Positions 54,001 through 64,000 of a stretch of DNA of 64,000 bases are shown one piece after another (positions within the stretch are counted from its first letter, which is position 1; the number at the start of each line of letters is the position of its first letter). The stretch is from NCBI RefSeq assembly GCF_022201045.2, contig NC_068563.1:27501001-27565000 (forward strand). Direction: 5' to 3'. Origin of the DNA: Citrus sinensis (taxonomy: Eukaryota; Streptophyta; Magnoliopsida; Sapindales; Rutaceae). The position numbers and the translations under genes are program-made. The notes under the pieces are model-generated. The model was not told the DNA's origin, ran no database searches, and saw only the letters and a program-made list of their open reading frames with translations.

Positions 54001-57000
54001 GCTTTAAATATGATGTCTGGTGCTTCCAAGGTGAAAAATTTACAGCATGATCAGGAGTGCAAGTCTGTTACGAAGGCCCTTTAAGAAATCTCTTTTCAAG
54101 CTCTTTAGAGGGCCATTGAATTTGAGCTGAATTAGAGGGCTATTGAATTGTAGATATTTGAACATTATGCATTTTATGCCTATGCTTTATCTATGTGTAA
54201 GGGTGGATTTTGGTATCCCATTTTAATTTTTTTCTTTGGGTGTGTTTATAAGTGGTGGTGGTGTTTTTTATATATCCTATTTCTCTATATTTTTCTTATC
54301 CTTTCCTTTTTCTTTATTTCAAGTGGTGTATTTATGTTGTTAATGTTAATTAATCCCCAACTCTAGTGAATAAAACTATGACCTTTTTGTAGTTGCTTTA
54401 ATAACCTTGTCCTTTGCTTGAAGTAATGACTGCTTTTAATTGCGCTTTAACTAAATAGTCTCCAAGATTTTGTTTTAAAAGGAAATGTGCCAACCAAAAA
54501 AAAAAAAACTTATGGTTAGTGCTAATTAAACTGCAATAATTATTCTCTATCGTCCTATTGAGACAAGCGTCTTTTCTGATAATCTTCTCCCAAGGCTTCT
54601 TATTTTCAAACCTGTGTGCCGAGTTGTTTACATTCTAATTAGTGGAACATGTTCTCACTCTAGGCATTCTTATCCTCAACTATTAATTAATTAATTACCC
54701 AAAGGGGCATCGATCAAAGGGCTTTTATCACCACAAATTAAAAATACAAAAATAACCCAACATGAGGTCAGATGAGTTGGCTTTTGTAGCGCCACTTATC
54801 AGAAATGTGATGATGTAATTGATTCTTTATTGAGAAAATTAAAACAAAAGAAAACTGGTGGGTCGATAGACCCCCTTATGATTCCTTAGCTTTTCAGGTG
54901 GTGGGTGTCTCTCTTTCTTCATGGATATAATTAATGGATACTTAATCTTATCTTGTCCTTAAATCGTGGTCTCCAGATCATTTTCTAGAGTTGAGTAGTT
55001 GATGTTTAAGCTGTTTGATGATGCATATTTAGGCTTAAATTAATGGGTAAGGTAGGATTTTGTCCATCTTTCTTGTCTTTTGACAGAGATGTGTTTGTTT
55101 GGTTAATCATGTTTACTCTGATCTTAATCTTATTTTTGGAATAATTCTGTGAGCATAAAAAGAAATTCTAATCCCATCAAATTCATGAAAAAAAAAAAAA
55201 AATCCCAGTTTATGATGTTACTGATCTCGTCGCTCATCAATAGATCTTTATCCAATGAATTTGAATTTCATTTTAAAATGAAAAAGAAATATGTGCGTAC
55301 ATATCCCATCATGAAGTAAAATTTTCGTCTCCGAGAACTTTTAAGTTCATGATATAAACATTATCCACATTTTTTTTTCTTCCTATGAGCATAGGTAGGT
55401 TAAGGCAGCTATAACATTACTTGACCACAAATTTTGCCGACCAAGAATTAACGCAGGAAAATTTCAATTTCTTATGGCCATAAATTTTAGTTGCGTAGCT
55501 ATGTCTAGCTTGTGTCTCGATGTCATTCAATCATTTTGAAGTAAAGACAAAACTTGCAGATAAAATTTTCAAAAGGCGACACCCAAAACAATCAACCATG
55601 TCAACATCTGGTTACATAAACAGCCGACTTTTGCTGAATAAAAGAATTGCAGAAGAATGTAGTGGAGTCTTGTGTATTTGAGACTAGCTAGAGGCTAGAA
55701 GAATTCTGCAGAATACACTCTGTTTTGCTTAAGACTCTAGAATTTGCTTTTCTATATTTTCTACAACACTACTAATTAGGAAAAAGAAAAATATATACCC
55801 CCGAAAGCATTTTCTTTTCTTTTTTAAATCAAACTGAAAACATTGCTCTCTGAGAAAAGCAAACTCGATAGATTAACTTTATTTTAATGGGAGAGAACAA
55901 GCATGTTCCTCCCACAAAATCTAATTTTTATTGGCCCATAAGTGGATTTTAGGCATTTGAACAGCTTACGGGTCAATATTGTAGTCGTAGGATGGTGGGC
56001 ACTAAAGGTCCCCGATAGAGAGATATTGGATAAGTCTTGAGAGGTCCCTCTAATGTAGGAGAAATACTTGTCAGTAATGGTGTGCATAGAAACATGTAAT
56101 ATGGGTTAAGTTTGATATAGGATCCACTAAAATTTATATCATTAAATTGGGTGGGTTCAAAATAGGACCTATAGACCTATTTAGATTTTTATTGATCGGT
56201 TACATTACTCCTGCTTGATTCATTTTTCTTTTAATCATAGATAAGTCTTAATAGATCTTCTAAAATGAAATGCCGATAAATGTCTTTATAAATCATAAAT
56301 GATCTAATTAGAGAAATTGCAGATAAGAGTTTACATATGGAGGCAAATCAACTATGAGACCTCTTTTATGATATTTTATTAAAGAAATTATCTAAGAAAA
56401 ATTTGACACTAATAAGTAGGGGACCAACATTAGTATTTAACAATATTATTTTATTTTCATTGACTTCATATACATTATCACACCATATTGTAAGTTTTTT
56501 TTTTAGCCTTGTTTTTGGATCCCAAAAATTTAATAAAGGTAAATCCCGAAAGGTTGATCTATAACAATTAAAGGATGAATGTTAATAAGAAAAAAAAAAG
56601 GATTATGCATGAAATTATGCATTTTAATACATAAATAAGTTCGCCTACAGAAACTCAGACGTGAAGTTCCTTGCAAGTTGCGAACAGATAATCAAAGTTA
56701 CAAGATTAAAGGCATTGGCATGTAGAAATGCTTCAAGAATAGGCAATGGCACACCACACACAGTGGATTCTTTAATTACAAATAAAAAATTCTTGTGACT
56801 GATGTGGAGGTGCCTTTGCCCTGCCCTTGCTAAATCTTGTGAAGAAGCCCGTTAACTCAAACAAGGATCTTGTGTACATGTTAAATGGGCCCGAGATCAT
56901 CAAAAAGCGATAAAGAGAGGTGTCACTTGTCAGCATCACAACATTGATCAAAATGTTTCATTCGAAGCTTGTGAAATTGCTGTAGGACAAGAGAAAATGG

Positions 57001-58130
57001 CGTGAAAGGGTTGAGATGATTTTAATATTAGGGTGTAGGGAAGAGAAAAAAAGGCATTATTGATTTCAGTTCCAGCATGCTCACAGCTCAATGCAGGCCA
57101 CCATTATAATTACATTTCATCAAACGTGTTGTTTCTACTAATACATTCTTTGCTGATACTCCAAGCTAACAAATCCCCACGCTTCTTCCATTACTTTTTT
57201 CAACAATACCAATAATGAAAAGAGAAAGCTTGAGTCATTGGGATTACATTTGTATTAAACTCTACGTAATCACAGACTAGTTTTGTTCCCAGTTCATGTA
57301 CTCGTAATACAAATTATGTTTTTGTAAATGATGGGGGTAAAAGAGTATGATCTTCTGCTCATTTTACATCATGGGTAATTTTCCCAGAGAGTATGCCCGT
57401 GAATGTATGCAGATACTCATAAACAAATTAGTGGATTAAGTGAATGATTAATGAAGCAATGAGGACAATAACTAATGAACCTACTCTTTGGGTGTTTGAG
57501 AAGTCACTCAAGTAAAAAGAGGGAACATGATTTCACGAGCCATATAGGGAGACCAACATCATAATAAATCAGCTTATGAATTCTTGACTGACGATTTTAA
57601 CCCTACAATTACCATTGAACAAAATACCCAACAAAAATAATCAAAATTAGTGGGAGAAGGCAACAAGCAACTGAAAATATGTGCACAAATTTTTGGAATA
57701 GCAACCTTAACTTCTTTTAATACTGATATCTCGAGTTGGAAGCCTATTCAGAGTTTAAATTCGTATGATAATAGAATAGTTCGGAACGTATCGGATTGTA
57801 TCTACAATTAACATTCAATTTGAGGGGTTAGGACTCAAATAGAATGACCGATTAGAAGGTTAGTTTGTCATCCAGCAATGACCTTTCAAACACAAATAAA
57901 ATGAGAATTTTATGAAGAATGGAATGCATCTTTGCAATGGAAGTGTATTTATTTCCCTGGCTAGATGGCCAAAATTGACCTTCATAAGGGCAGTTAAGGG
58001 AATCCGACAATATCTCTCCAAGATGGCAGAGAAATCATTCCCATCATGTTGTTCTCACTTTCCAACAATTTTTATTTTTTTGTCCCTGATGACCAGAATT
58101 CTAATCCAAGCAACAACCGCATCCCAAGAC
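54001..58130. other. Gene-poor spacer after PIP2
   Basis: The first few hundred bases hold the PIP2 3' UTR. The remaining 3.7 kb is AT-rich without a coding region, RNA gene or complete mobile element that I can support. Frames of 67 codons (55884-56087, minus) and 94 codons (57912-58196, plus) show no protein-like features. Confidence 0.45.
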
Positions 58131-58140
58131 ACTATAAAAT
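58131..58140 (+). promoter_or_regulatory. TATA box of the 137-aa membrane protein gene
   Basis: ACTATAAAAT, about 95 bp before ATG 58231. Confidence 0.65.
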
Positions 58141-58230
58141 TCACTCCAAGCCACCTAAAAATCTACACTCAAAAAATCACTTTTGCCTCTAGCTGAAAGT
58201 CACTCAAAACTAAAAACAAGTGAAAGCACA

Positions 58231-58644
58231 ATGAGTCAAATAGCTTCCCCTCTGCTTATCCTCTTCTCGGCTCTAGCCATTTTCTCCATTGGTAGAGCTC
58301 AAGAGAGAGCTCCTCATGGACTAGCTTACGAAAGCCCTGTGGCTTTTGCACCATCAGCCGTTGATTTCTTCCATCCGAAATCTCGAGAACCCGAAACCAA
58401 AGACCATTGTTCTTCATCAAAATGCTCTCCATTACCTCTAGCAGCTCAAGTTGAAGCCACCGAAGCATACGAAAGCAAAGTATCAACATCCCAGAAAAGT
58501 GGAAGTGGACTTACTGCTGGTGGGATTGCTGGCATTGTGGTTGCTTCTACATTTGTTGTGCTTGTAGCAATGGGTGCGTACTATGTTGCGGTCACACGGC
58601 GAGCCAACGTGAATCGAGCAAATTCTGCCCAACCAAATGCTTGA
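58231..58644 (+). CDS. Small secretory-pathway membrane protein (137 aa), unknown
   Basis: Single-exon gene. I chose ATG 58231 (MSQIASPLLILFSALAIFSI) because it opens with a clear signal peptide, cut probably after GRA (about residue 23). The frame extends upstream to 58183, but the extra 16 residues would bury the signal. The mature part starts QERAPHGLAYESPVAFAPSA, then DFFHPKS, and has two nearby cysteines (HCSSSKCSP). A glycine-rich segment leads into one membrane helix (about 98-122, GIAGIVVASTFVVLVAMGAY), and the short basic tail is TRRANVNRANSAQPNA. The topology would be type I, with the N-terminal part outside. I do not recognise the family; a small plant-specific cell-surface protein is likely. 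The TATA box is at 58131. Confidence 0.85.
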   Translation: MSQIASPLLILFSALAIFSIGRAQERAPHGLAYESPVAFAPSAVDFFHPKSREPETKDHCSSSKCSPLPLAAQVEATEAYESKVSTSQKSGSGLTAGGIAGIVVASTFVVLVAMGAYYVAVTRRANVNRANSAQPNA

Positions 58645-59870
58645 TCACACTCAGAGCAGGCCTCACAAATTCCCCTTCCGCATTCTAATCCATTTCTTCT
58701 CGCTTTTTTTTTCGTTTGTGCCTTCTTTTAGTTTTTCTAGTTTGAGATATGGAATGTACGTATGATTTTATTAATGATTAGTTGTATGGCATTTTAGAAA
58801 TTTGTGATTATGATCCTGAGGGTGATTAATGTGTCAACTTGGCAGTATGTGGGAAATAAATAAGATAACAAAGATGACATAAAAGGATCCACATTATCAT
58901 TGCAAGCAGTGGGGGAGAGAAGACTGTTGGCTCTAAAAGTCAAGAAAAGAACTCCAGAAAGTATGTTCAGCAATAATCACAAACATTGAAAGCAATGTAG
59001 GATTGATGATTTAATTATGAAAACAAACGGCTATATAGCGTCTGATCACAACATTGATTTTAGCTCAACCAGTGAAAATGGAACCAAGTCTAAGAACCAT
59101 AACTTGATGCACTACACACACAAGTAGTAGTTCAGATGTTGCTTATTTCTCCTGTCCTTCAAATTAATCTCGGCCGAAAAAGAAAATCCCAATTACCAAA
59201 GCACTAATAATGAATTTAGCTGATGAGAAACTCACATTCCTTGGCACACGCTTGGCACACGCTTGGCACACGCTAGAAAGAGAACTTACGAACCAAACGT
59301 TTGTATTATGCTAATTAAAATGCATGTGACACAGAATGGTGATTATCTCCTGAAGAATTTGAAGATTATACTTGTCGAATCTTTTAGTTTTATTCAGAAG
59401 GCTCCTAATTTTTCCAGAATTAAATGTAAAAATCAAAACCCACACACTCGCCTAATTATGCATACTGCCATGCCCATCAAGAATTCCCACTACATGCATC
59501 AAGTAAATTTCATGGAACCAAGTGCAATGAAAGTTGAAATGCTATGAAAAGATAGCTAAAGACATAGTAAAACCGTGCTTGCTAAAATTGGGAGGAAAAA
59601 TTTTGGTTACAAGGATTCAAATGAACAAGGGCGAAGAAGGAGAATAACAGTGACAATTCCAGGCTTTTGAGCCAATACAATGAAAAGAAAACCAATATCC
59701 ATTAACAGAAGTCATTGTACCATATAATTTTGTCCATATCCAAGGATACACATCTATTTTATACTAAAAAGTAGGTAGCAATATGAATCGGGGAAAGACG
59801 CTGCAAGTCTATTTATCATGTAAATAGACAAACACAGTCATACATTTCTGGTGAGTTGTTTTCAATGCCT
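58645..59870. other. Spacer between convergent genes
   Basis: Contains the 3' UTRs of the plus-strand 137-aa gene and the minus-strand 85-aa gene. Three tandem copies of TTGGCACACGC stand at 59241-59273. No other gene seen; the 94-codon frame at 59263-59547 is not protein-like. Confidence 0.45.
59241..59273. repeat. Three tandem 11-bp units
   Basis: TTGGCACACGC repeated three times without change. Confidence 0.9.
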
Positions 59871-61486
59871 CTACCATCCACGAGAACTAAAAGATTCAAT
59901 CACAGGTCCGAATGTCTGGTCCACAGCCTTGTTCCATAAATGTGCAAACTCTGATCGAGTCTTCCTTGCAAATATGGGTTCTCTTGTCTGTAAGAAGTAC
60001 AAAAAAAAAAAGCTATTAGAAAATAATGCAACACACTAAAGAAAGGATCTTAACTTTTCCATGAAGGTTCTGGCTGCATTGCCCTTTTTTTTATAGATAA
60101 TAATACTATCATTTATAAGCTCTGGTAGAGTCATAGATTGTCATTATCATGGTAACATTACTGAAAAGATCCAGCATTTATCAATCAGAGAGAATCCATA
60201 ATAATATTAAATATAAACGAAAGTTTCATGCTTAATCAGTAACAATATAACAAAGTTCATGTTCTGCGGAAACCAATATGTATGATCCAAAGCAACATGT
60301 GCAAGTATCTCAGGGTGATGCAACATTTGTAAAATAAACCCAATGATTGCGTGATGAACAATCTGGCAATTGCCTACCTCTGAAATTCGTCAGACGAAAT
60401 AAGACTTGGGCCATTCAGAACAAGTCCACACTCACATTGACACTCCCATGAACAGGGTTCTGGGAAACATAACTTTTCTCAGGTAATCCTAGAACTGGTT
60501 GAGGTCACAAATTTATATCTTATCTATGAATGAAGCTTTAAAAGAACTGAAATTTCTCGCCATAGAGATACAAACAGTTAGTAGAGTCGCAGGCTGAACA
60601 TCAGCCATAGTTTGAAAAGGTATTTACTCTATGCTCCACATAAACAGTGCGGCAAAACCATGGAAACAGAACTTGAAAATGCCAAGGGTTTGAGACGGCA
60701 CAGAAATAGGAATGTGCACTAAGGAACTGATATCTCATCAAATTCTATTAATAACAAGATCAACTCATAGACCATGAAGAACTGCAGGGCAACTGATAAC
60801 CTCACAAAGAAAACTATCATTCACAAAAAGTAAAGTCATCACTATAACAAGACCTATAAAGTCTTCCAATATTTTTTTTTTCCAAAATCAACAGTCAAAC
60901 AACTAGCAAAAATAGTGAAGGACAAACATTAAGAAAAAAAAGACTGAAACTTTGAAATGGTGTAAATGGGTTATAATTATTCAAAAGGCAGGAAGCCAAG
61001 ACGATGTCATTTACGAGTGTACAAATGACCAACCCTACTCGAAATATCTATCAAAGAAGCAAAAGCCCAGAAACTTGGGAAAAAATTATTATTTGGGAAA
61101 CCTTGAAGAAGCATAAAGAAACAAAAGGGTTATTATGGCAAACTAAATTGTTAATCATAAGCGGACAAGTTAATATCTTTAGGGTTTAAGATATCAAAAC
61201 CAAGAGCCAACAAAAAGGATTTGAAAAAAAAAAAAAACCTGGGACTTGATCTCATCGTGAGATTGATGATCTGAAATGGAGCCGTAGATGCATTTGCGTT
61301 GCTCAAAAACAACGAATCCTGTAATCGCACTTCCCAATGCAAAGCCAAGCAAACGCTCCTAAAACACAGTGATTAAAAACAAAAACAAAATAGTGTATGT
61401 TGATTTCTGATCAGAAAACAAACAAACACGAAGACGATTGATTCATTTGAGAATTGAAAGATCACCTGAGCAAGAACGCTAATCAT
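59871..61486 (-). CDS. Conserved-looking 85-aa protein, minus strand
   Basis: A three-exon gene that simple ORF scans miss. Exons on the minus strand: 61486-61466, 61358-61239 and 59987-59871, with GT-AG junctions and all in phase 0. It encodes MISVLAQ, then ERLLGFALGSAITGFVVFEQ RKCIYGSISDHQSHDEIKSQ, then TREPIFARKTRSEFAHLWNK AVDQTFGPVIESFSSRGW. Residues 9-27 form a probable membrane helix (LLGFALGSAITGFVVF) followed by basic residues; the C-terminal half is polar with two short helical stretches. The short N-terminal anchor suggests an organelle inner-membrane or ER protein with the C-terminus on one side. I do not recognise a named family. Intron 2 is 1251 bp. Its 5' flank faces the 64 kb end; its 3' end converges with the gene at 58231. 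Confidence 0.8.
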
Positions 61487-63735
61487 GGTCCTTTTTTTTT
61501 TATTTTTTTGATACCCACAGATTTTGGGGAAGAGCCAGAGAGGGGGAGATTTTTTGTGCTAGCTTGTCATTATGAATGCCATTGCTGTCAGAGCTGTTCA
61601 GTTCCCCAAGTACGTTAGTGGGCCGGGACGGCCCACTTAGCCCATTTGTTTTAAGGTTATCAACGGTAACATAGTCGAATGCCATTGAATCTTTCTTTCA
61701 TCAAAATATGACGGTTTGAAACTAGTGCGCAAAATAATGTAAACTCTTAACATGACGTGAAATTATTTTAGAAAGTGAGTGCATAAATCATCATATAGTA
61801 TCCTTGTCATACGGATATTTACTTTTACTGAGTTCAGTGACGAATCCAGAAAATTAATTTATCAGGCCTAAATTACATAACAACACAATGTGAAAATTGA
61901 AATTTAATGGGTTTATGAGTTTATAATAAAAGTTATTTTAATAGATTTAAAGGGAGATAAATTAAATAATAGTAAAATCATTCATATGAGTCGTTATGAG
62001 CTTTTATTTTTTAATTAAAGAGTGAGCTTTTATAGTTCTTAAAATTATTTTAACAGATTTAATGGAGGCTAATTAGAAACTCCAAGTAATTTTTTTCTTT
62101 AATTCTTAGAATTTATTTTCTTTAGGGGGAACTTGAGCCCCCATTGGCTATGAGTGGATCCGCCCTTGTTTGAGTTGACAAACAAACCTGACAAGGACCC
62201 AAAAAATGATAATGTCTGCATCAGGAGCAATTAAGATTTTTATGTACAAAATTATTGCCTAGTTGTTTATAATTATGATTAAATAGTAAAAGCATGTTTG
62301 GCTGGAAGAAACAGTGAGATCAAGAGAGGAATGAAAATGAAAGAGAGGGAAAGAAAATCAATCTCAATTTTATTATTTGTTTGATGTAGAATCATCCTCT
62401 TTCCTTGTTTTCTTTTTCATTTCCTTATTTCCTCTTCTCTCATTTCCTTCCATTGTTTCAAAATAAACATGGAGGTTGATGATGAGGGATAAAGTGTCCT
62501 AAGTTAGTTTAGTTTAGATTGAGTCCCCTTTTGGAGAGGCGTTTAATGGCACAGCGAGCGTGCATGTGAGCCAGAGCCACCATGCTACCAGCGCCTCCAT
62601 ACGTGACATTCAAATTTCACAAGTCACATTCCACAGGCTCTCTTCTTCTTCTTCTTCTTCTTAAATCTTAATATTTCATGTGAATGTCGCTGCAGCTGCT
62701 GCCAACTTTGTAAGTGGTCCTAAACTATCTCTTTCCCTCCTTCTAGACAACGAATTTGACAGCCATTAACTGCTCCCCTGCCTCATCCTACTGAGTGTTG
62801 CACGTTTCACATCGGCTCATTGCACTGAGAAACCATCTTCCCTGCTCATCTTAGGGTACAATTTCCCTCAATATATGCAGCTGCTTTTAAGTCATTACAA
62901 CACGCATCATGTGAACTTTCTTACTATCTCTAAGAAAGAAAAATGTTCTCACCAGCCCATGTCTCATTTGATTTATTGTGAGTTTTCAAATTTATTAATG
63001 TACGGTAAACATGATAGATATTAACATGGATGTAGATCAATTGCTAAGCTAAGTCGTGTTTATTTATTTATCTTTTTTATTCTTACGTCAATCGTGTATT
63101 TAAAGTATTTTACGTCAACATTGAATTCACATCCTATCAAAATCATTTGATGGAGTCTTTCAATTTAGCACAACATGTTCGAACATGCAGGCTAATTTTT
63201 GGGACCGCTTGCATGCAAAATTGGGTGAAATTAACTCACAGTCGCATTCATTCAACTTGCTTTTTGTGAATTAAATTCCTCGCTACGTCCCTGCTCGCAT
63301 CAAGATAAAAAAATTACCACAAGTTTGTGCCAATCCTTCAGAGTGATTTAAATTACACTTCTAATTTTTTAATAAAATACTAAAAATGGGCAGAAAATTT
63401 TGCAAATATGGTTGGTCCATAAGCAATGGCGATATGGTCATTACAGGCGACATAATCCACGGCATGTGGAGGAAGCCAGAAAAAGCAAACTACATTTTCG
63501 AAGAAACAACTGTTACTTTCACCTCATAGTGTAAAATTTGGTCCCACTTGAGATATAGTATGTTCAATCTGGCATTAAATCTACGTACTCGTCTTTACCT
63601 GCTTTTTGAAAAAGTTGCATACATACAAAGGAGACCCTCTCTGTCTCTGGGAACTGTAAAAACGTCTATTATATATCCCATCTGATCAAAGCTAGTAAGC
63701 TAAACTGAAAAGCTGCTTTTGTTCTCTATTTATTG
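61487..63735. other. Spacer upstream of the minus-strand gene, no gene seen
   Basis: AT-rich, with CT and (TTC)n repeats (62641-62661). GAATCCAGAAAATTA near 61844 and GAGTGGATCCGCCC near 62151 could be old mobile-element ends, but no pair could be confirmed. No coding region or RNA gene supported. Confidence 0.4.
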
Positions 63736-63997
63736 ATGCTTCTCCTCAGCTTCACTGCTCGCTGCCAAACAGCAAAGACAGCTTTAATGGTACTCTCTTA
63801 GATTTAGTCAATTTTCAAATTTTCTTGACTAGTGGGTACTTGCATGTTGGTCTATATATATGCCCTTAATGATGACTTATCTTTGAAACTGTTTGCGGAA
63901 CAACAGTTCCATAATGCATTTTATGTCATTTTAATAGTTCCTTTTTTTTTAGGTTGCAATTGCTCTGTCTTGCAACAGTTTGAGCTCATGCCGTTGA
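63736..63997 (+). other. Possible 5' end of a gene or short spliced upstream ORF at the window edge
   Basis: A TATA-like TATTATATATCCC lies near 63667. An ATG at 63736 opens 18 codons up to a GT donor (63790). A T-rich tract and AG acceptor stand at 63952, and the frame then continues for 14 codons to TGA at 63995, giving 32 residues (MLLLSFTARCQTAKTALM, then VAIALSCNSLSSCR). It may be an upstream ORF in a leader whose main gene lies beyond the window, or chance. Confidence 0.22.
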
Positions 63998-64000
63998 TTT

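Noticed and set aside
57912-58196. 94-codon frame upstream of the 137-aa gene
   Set aside because: No domain, low-quality composition, overlaps the TATA box and leader of the next gene.
59263-59547. 94-codon frame
   Set aside because: It starts inside a tandem repeat and shows no protein-like pattern; no splice or promoter support.
1-64000. CRISPR array, bacterial operon or phage
   Set aside because: No spaced direct repeats of CRISPR type, and spliced plant genes throughout.

Overview
The window is nuclear DNA from a flowering plant, most likely a woody eudicot. It is AT-rich and has short GT-AG introns, many small TIR elements, a Copia retrotransposon with an initiator-tRNA-Met primer site, an aquaporin, a cytosolic ribosomal protein gene with telo-box promoter motifs and plant-type U5 snRNA genes. 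Citrus or a relative is my guess from general resemblance. It was not tested.

Region 1 (about 1-37,650) is an expanded array of ankyrin-repeat/PGG membrane proteins, the family that includes ACD6 and ITN1. Four copies look intact, each with four exons and 636-639 residues: A2 (6438-9322), A3 (10221-12465), A4 (16970-19430) and A7 (34606-37050). Three are broken: A1 (2154-3925, a chimera of A3-type 5' and A2-type 3' parts), A5 (20296-21470, a remnant of an A2-type copy) and A6 (27628-28810, an A3-type copy). The order A2-A3-A4 is repeated as A5-A6-A7, so a block of about 13 kb was duplicated in tandem. The second block then gained a Copia element (21,809-27,055), hAT elements, a SINE and an LTR-like piece. 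Paired empty and filled sites between the two blocks date several insertions relative to the duplication.

Region 2 (38,291-38,791) is an intronless gene for ribosomal protein L12 (uL11).

Region 3 (about 41,100-49,000) holds four related genes for 50-57 residue proteins, all below usual ORF cut-offs. They share an MAK start, a K-x-W-[IL]-E-V-A-P-S core and an Asp/Glu-rich tail. Two are each followed by a U5 snRNA gene, so micropeptide and U5 were copied together. Each U5 copy has the loop I sequence, an Sm site, a USE and TATA box at the spacing of Pol II snRNA promoters, and a 3' box. The micropeptide family with its conserved leader hairpin is the best candidate here for something undescribed.

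Region 4 (52,477-64,000) carries a four-exon PIP2 aquaporin, a 137-residue secreted or membrane protein of unknown role, and on the minus strand a three-exon gene for a conserved-looking 85-residue protein. Long gene-poor AT-rich spacers separate them.
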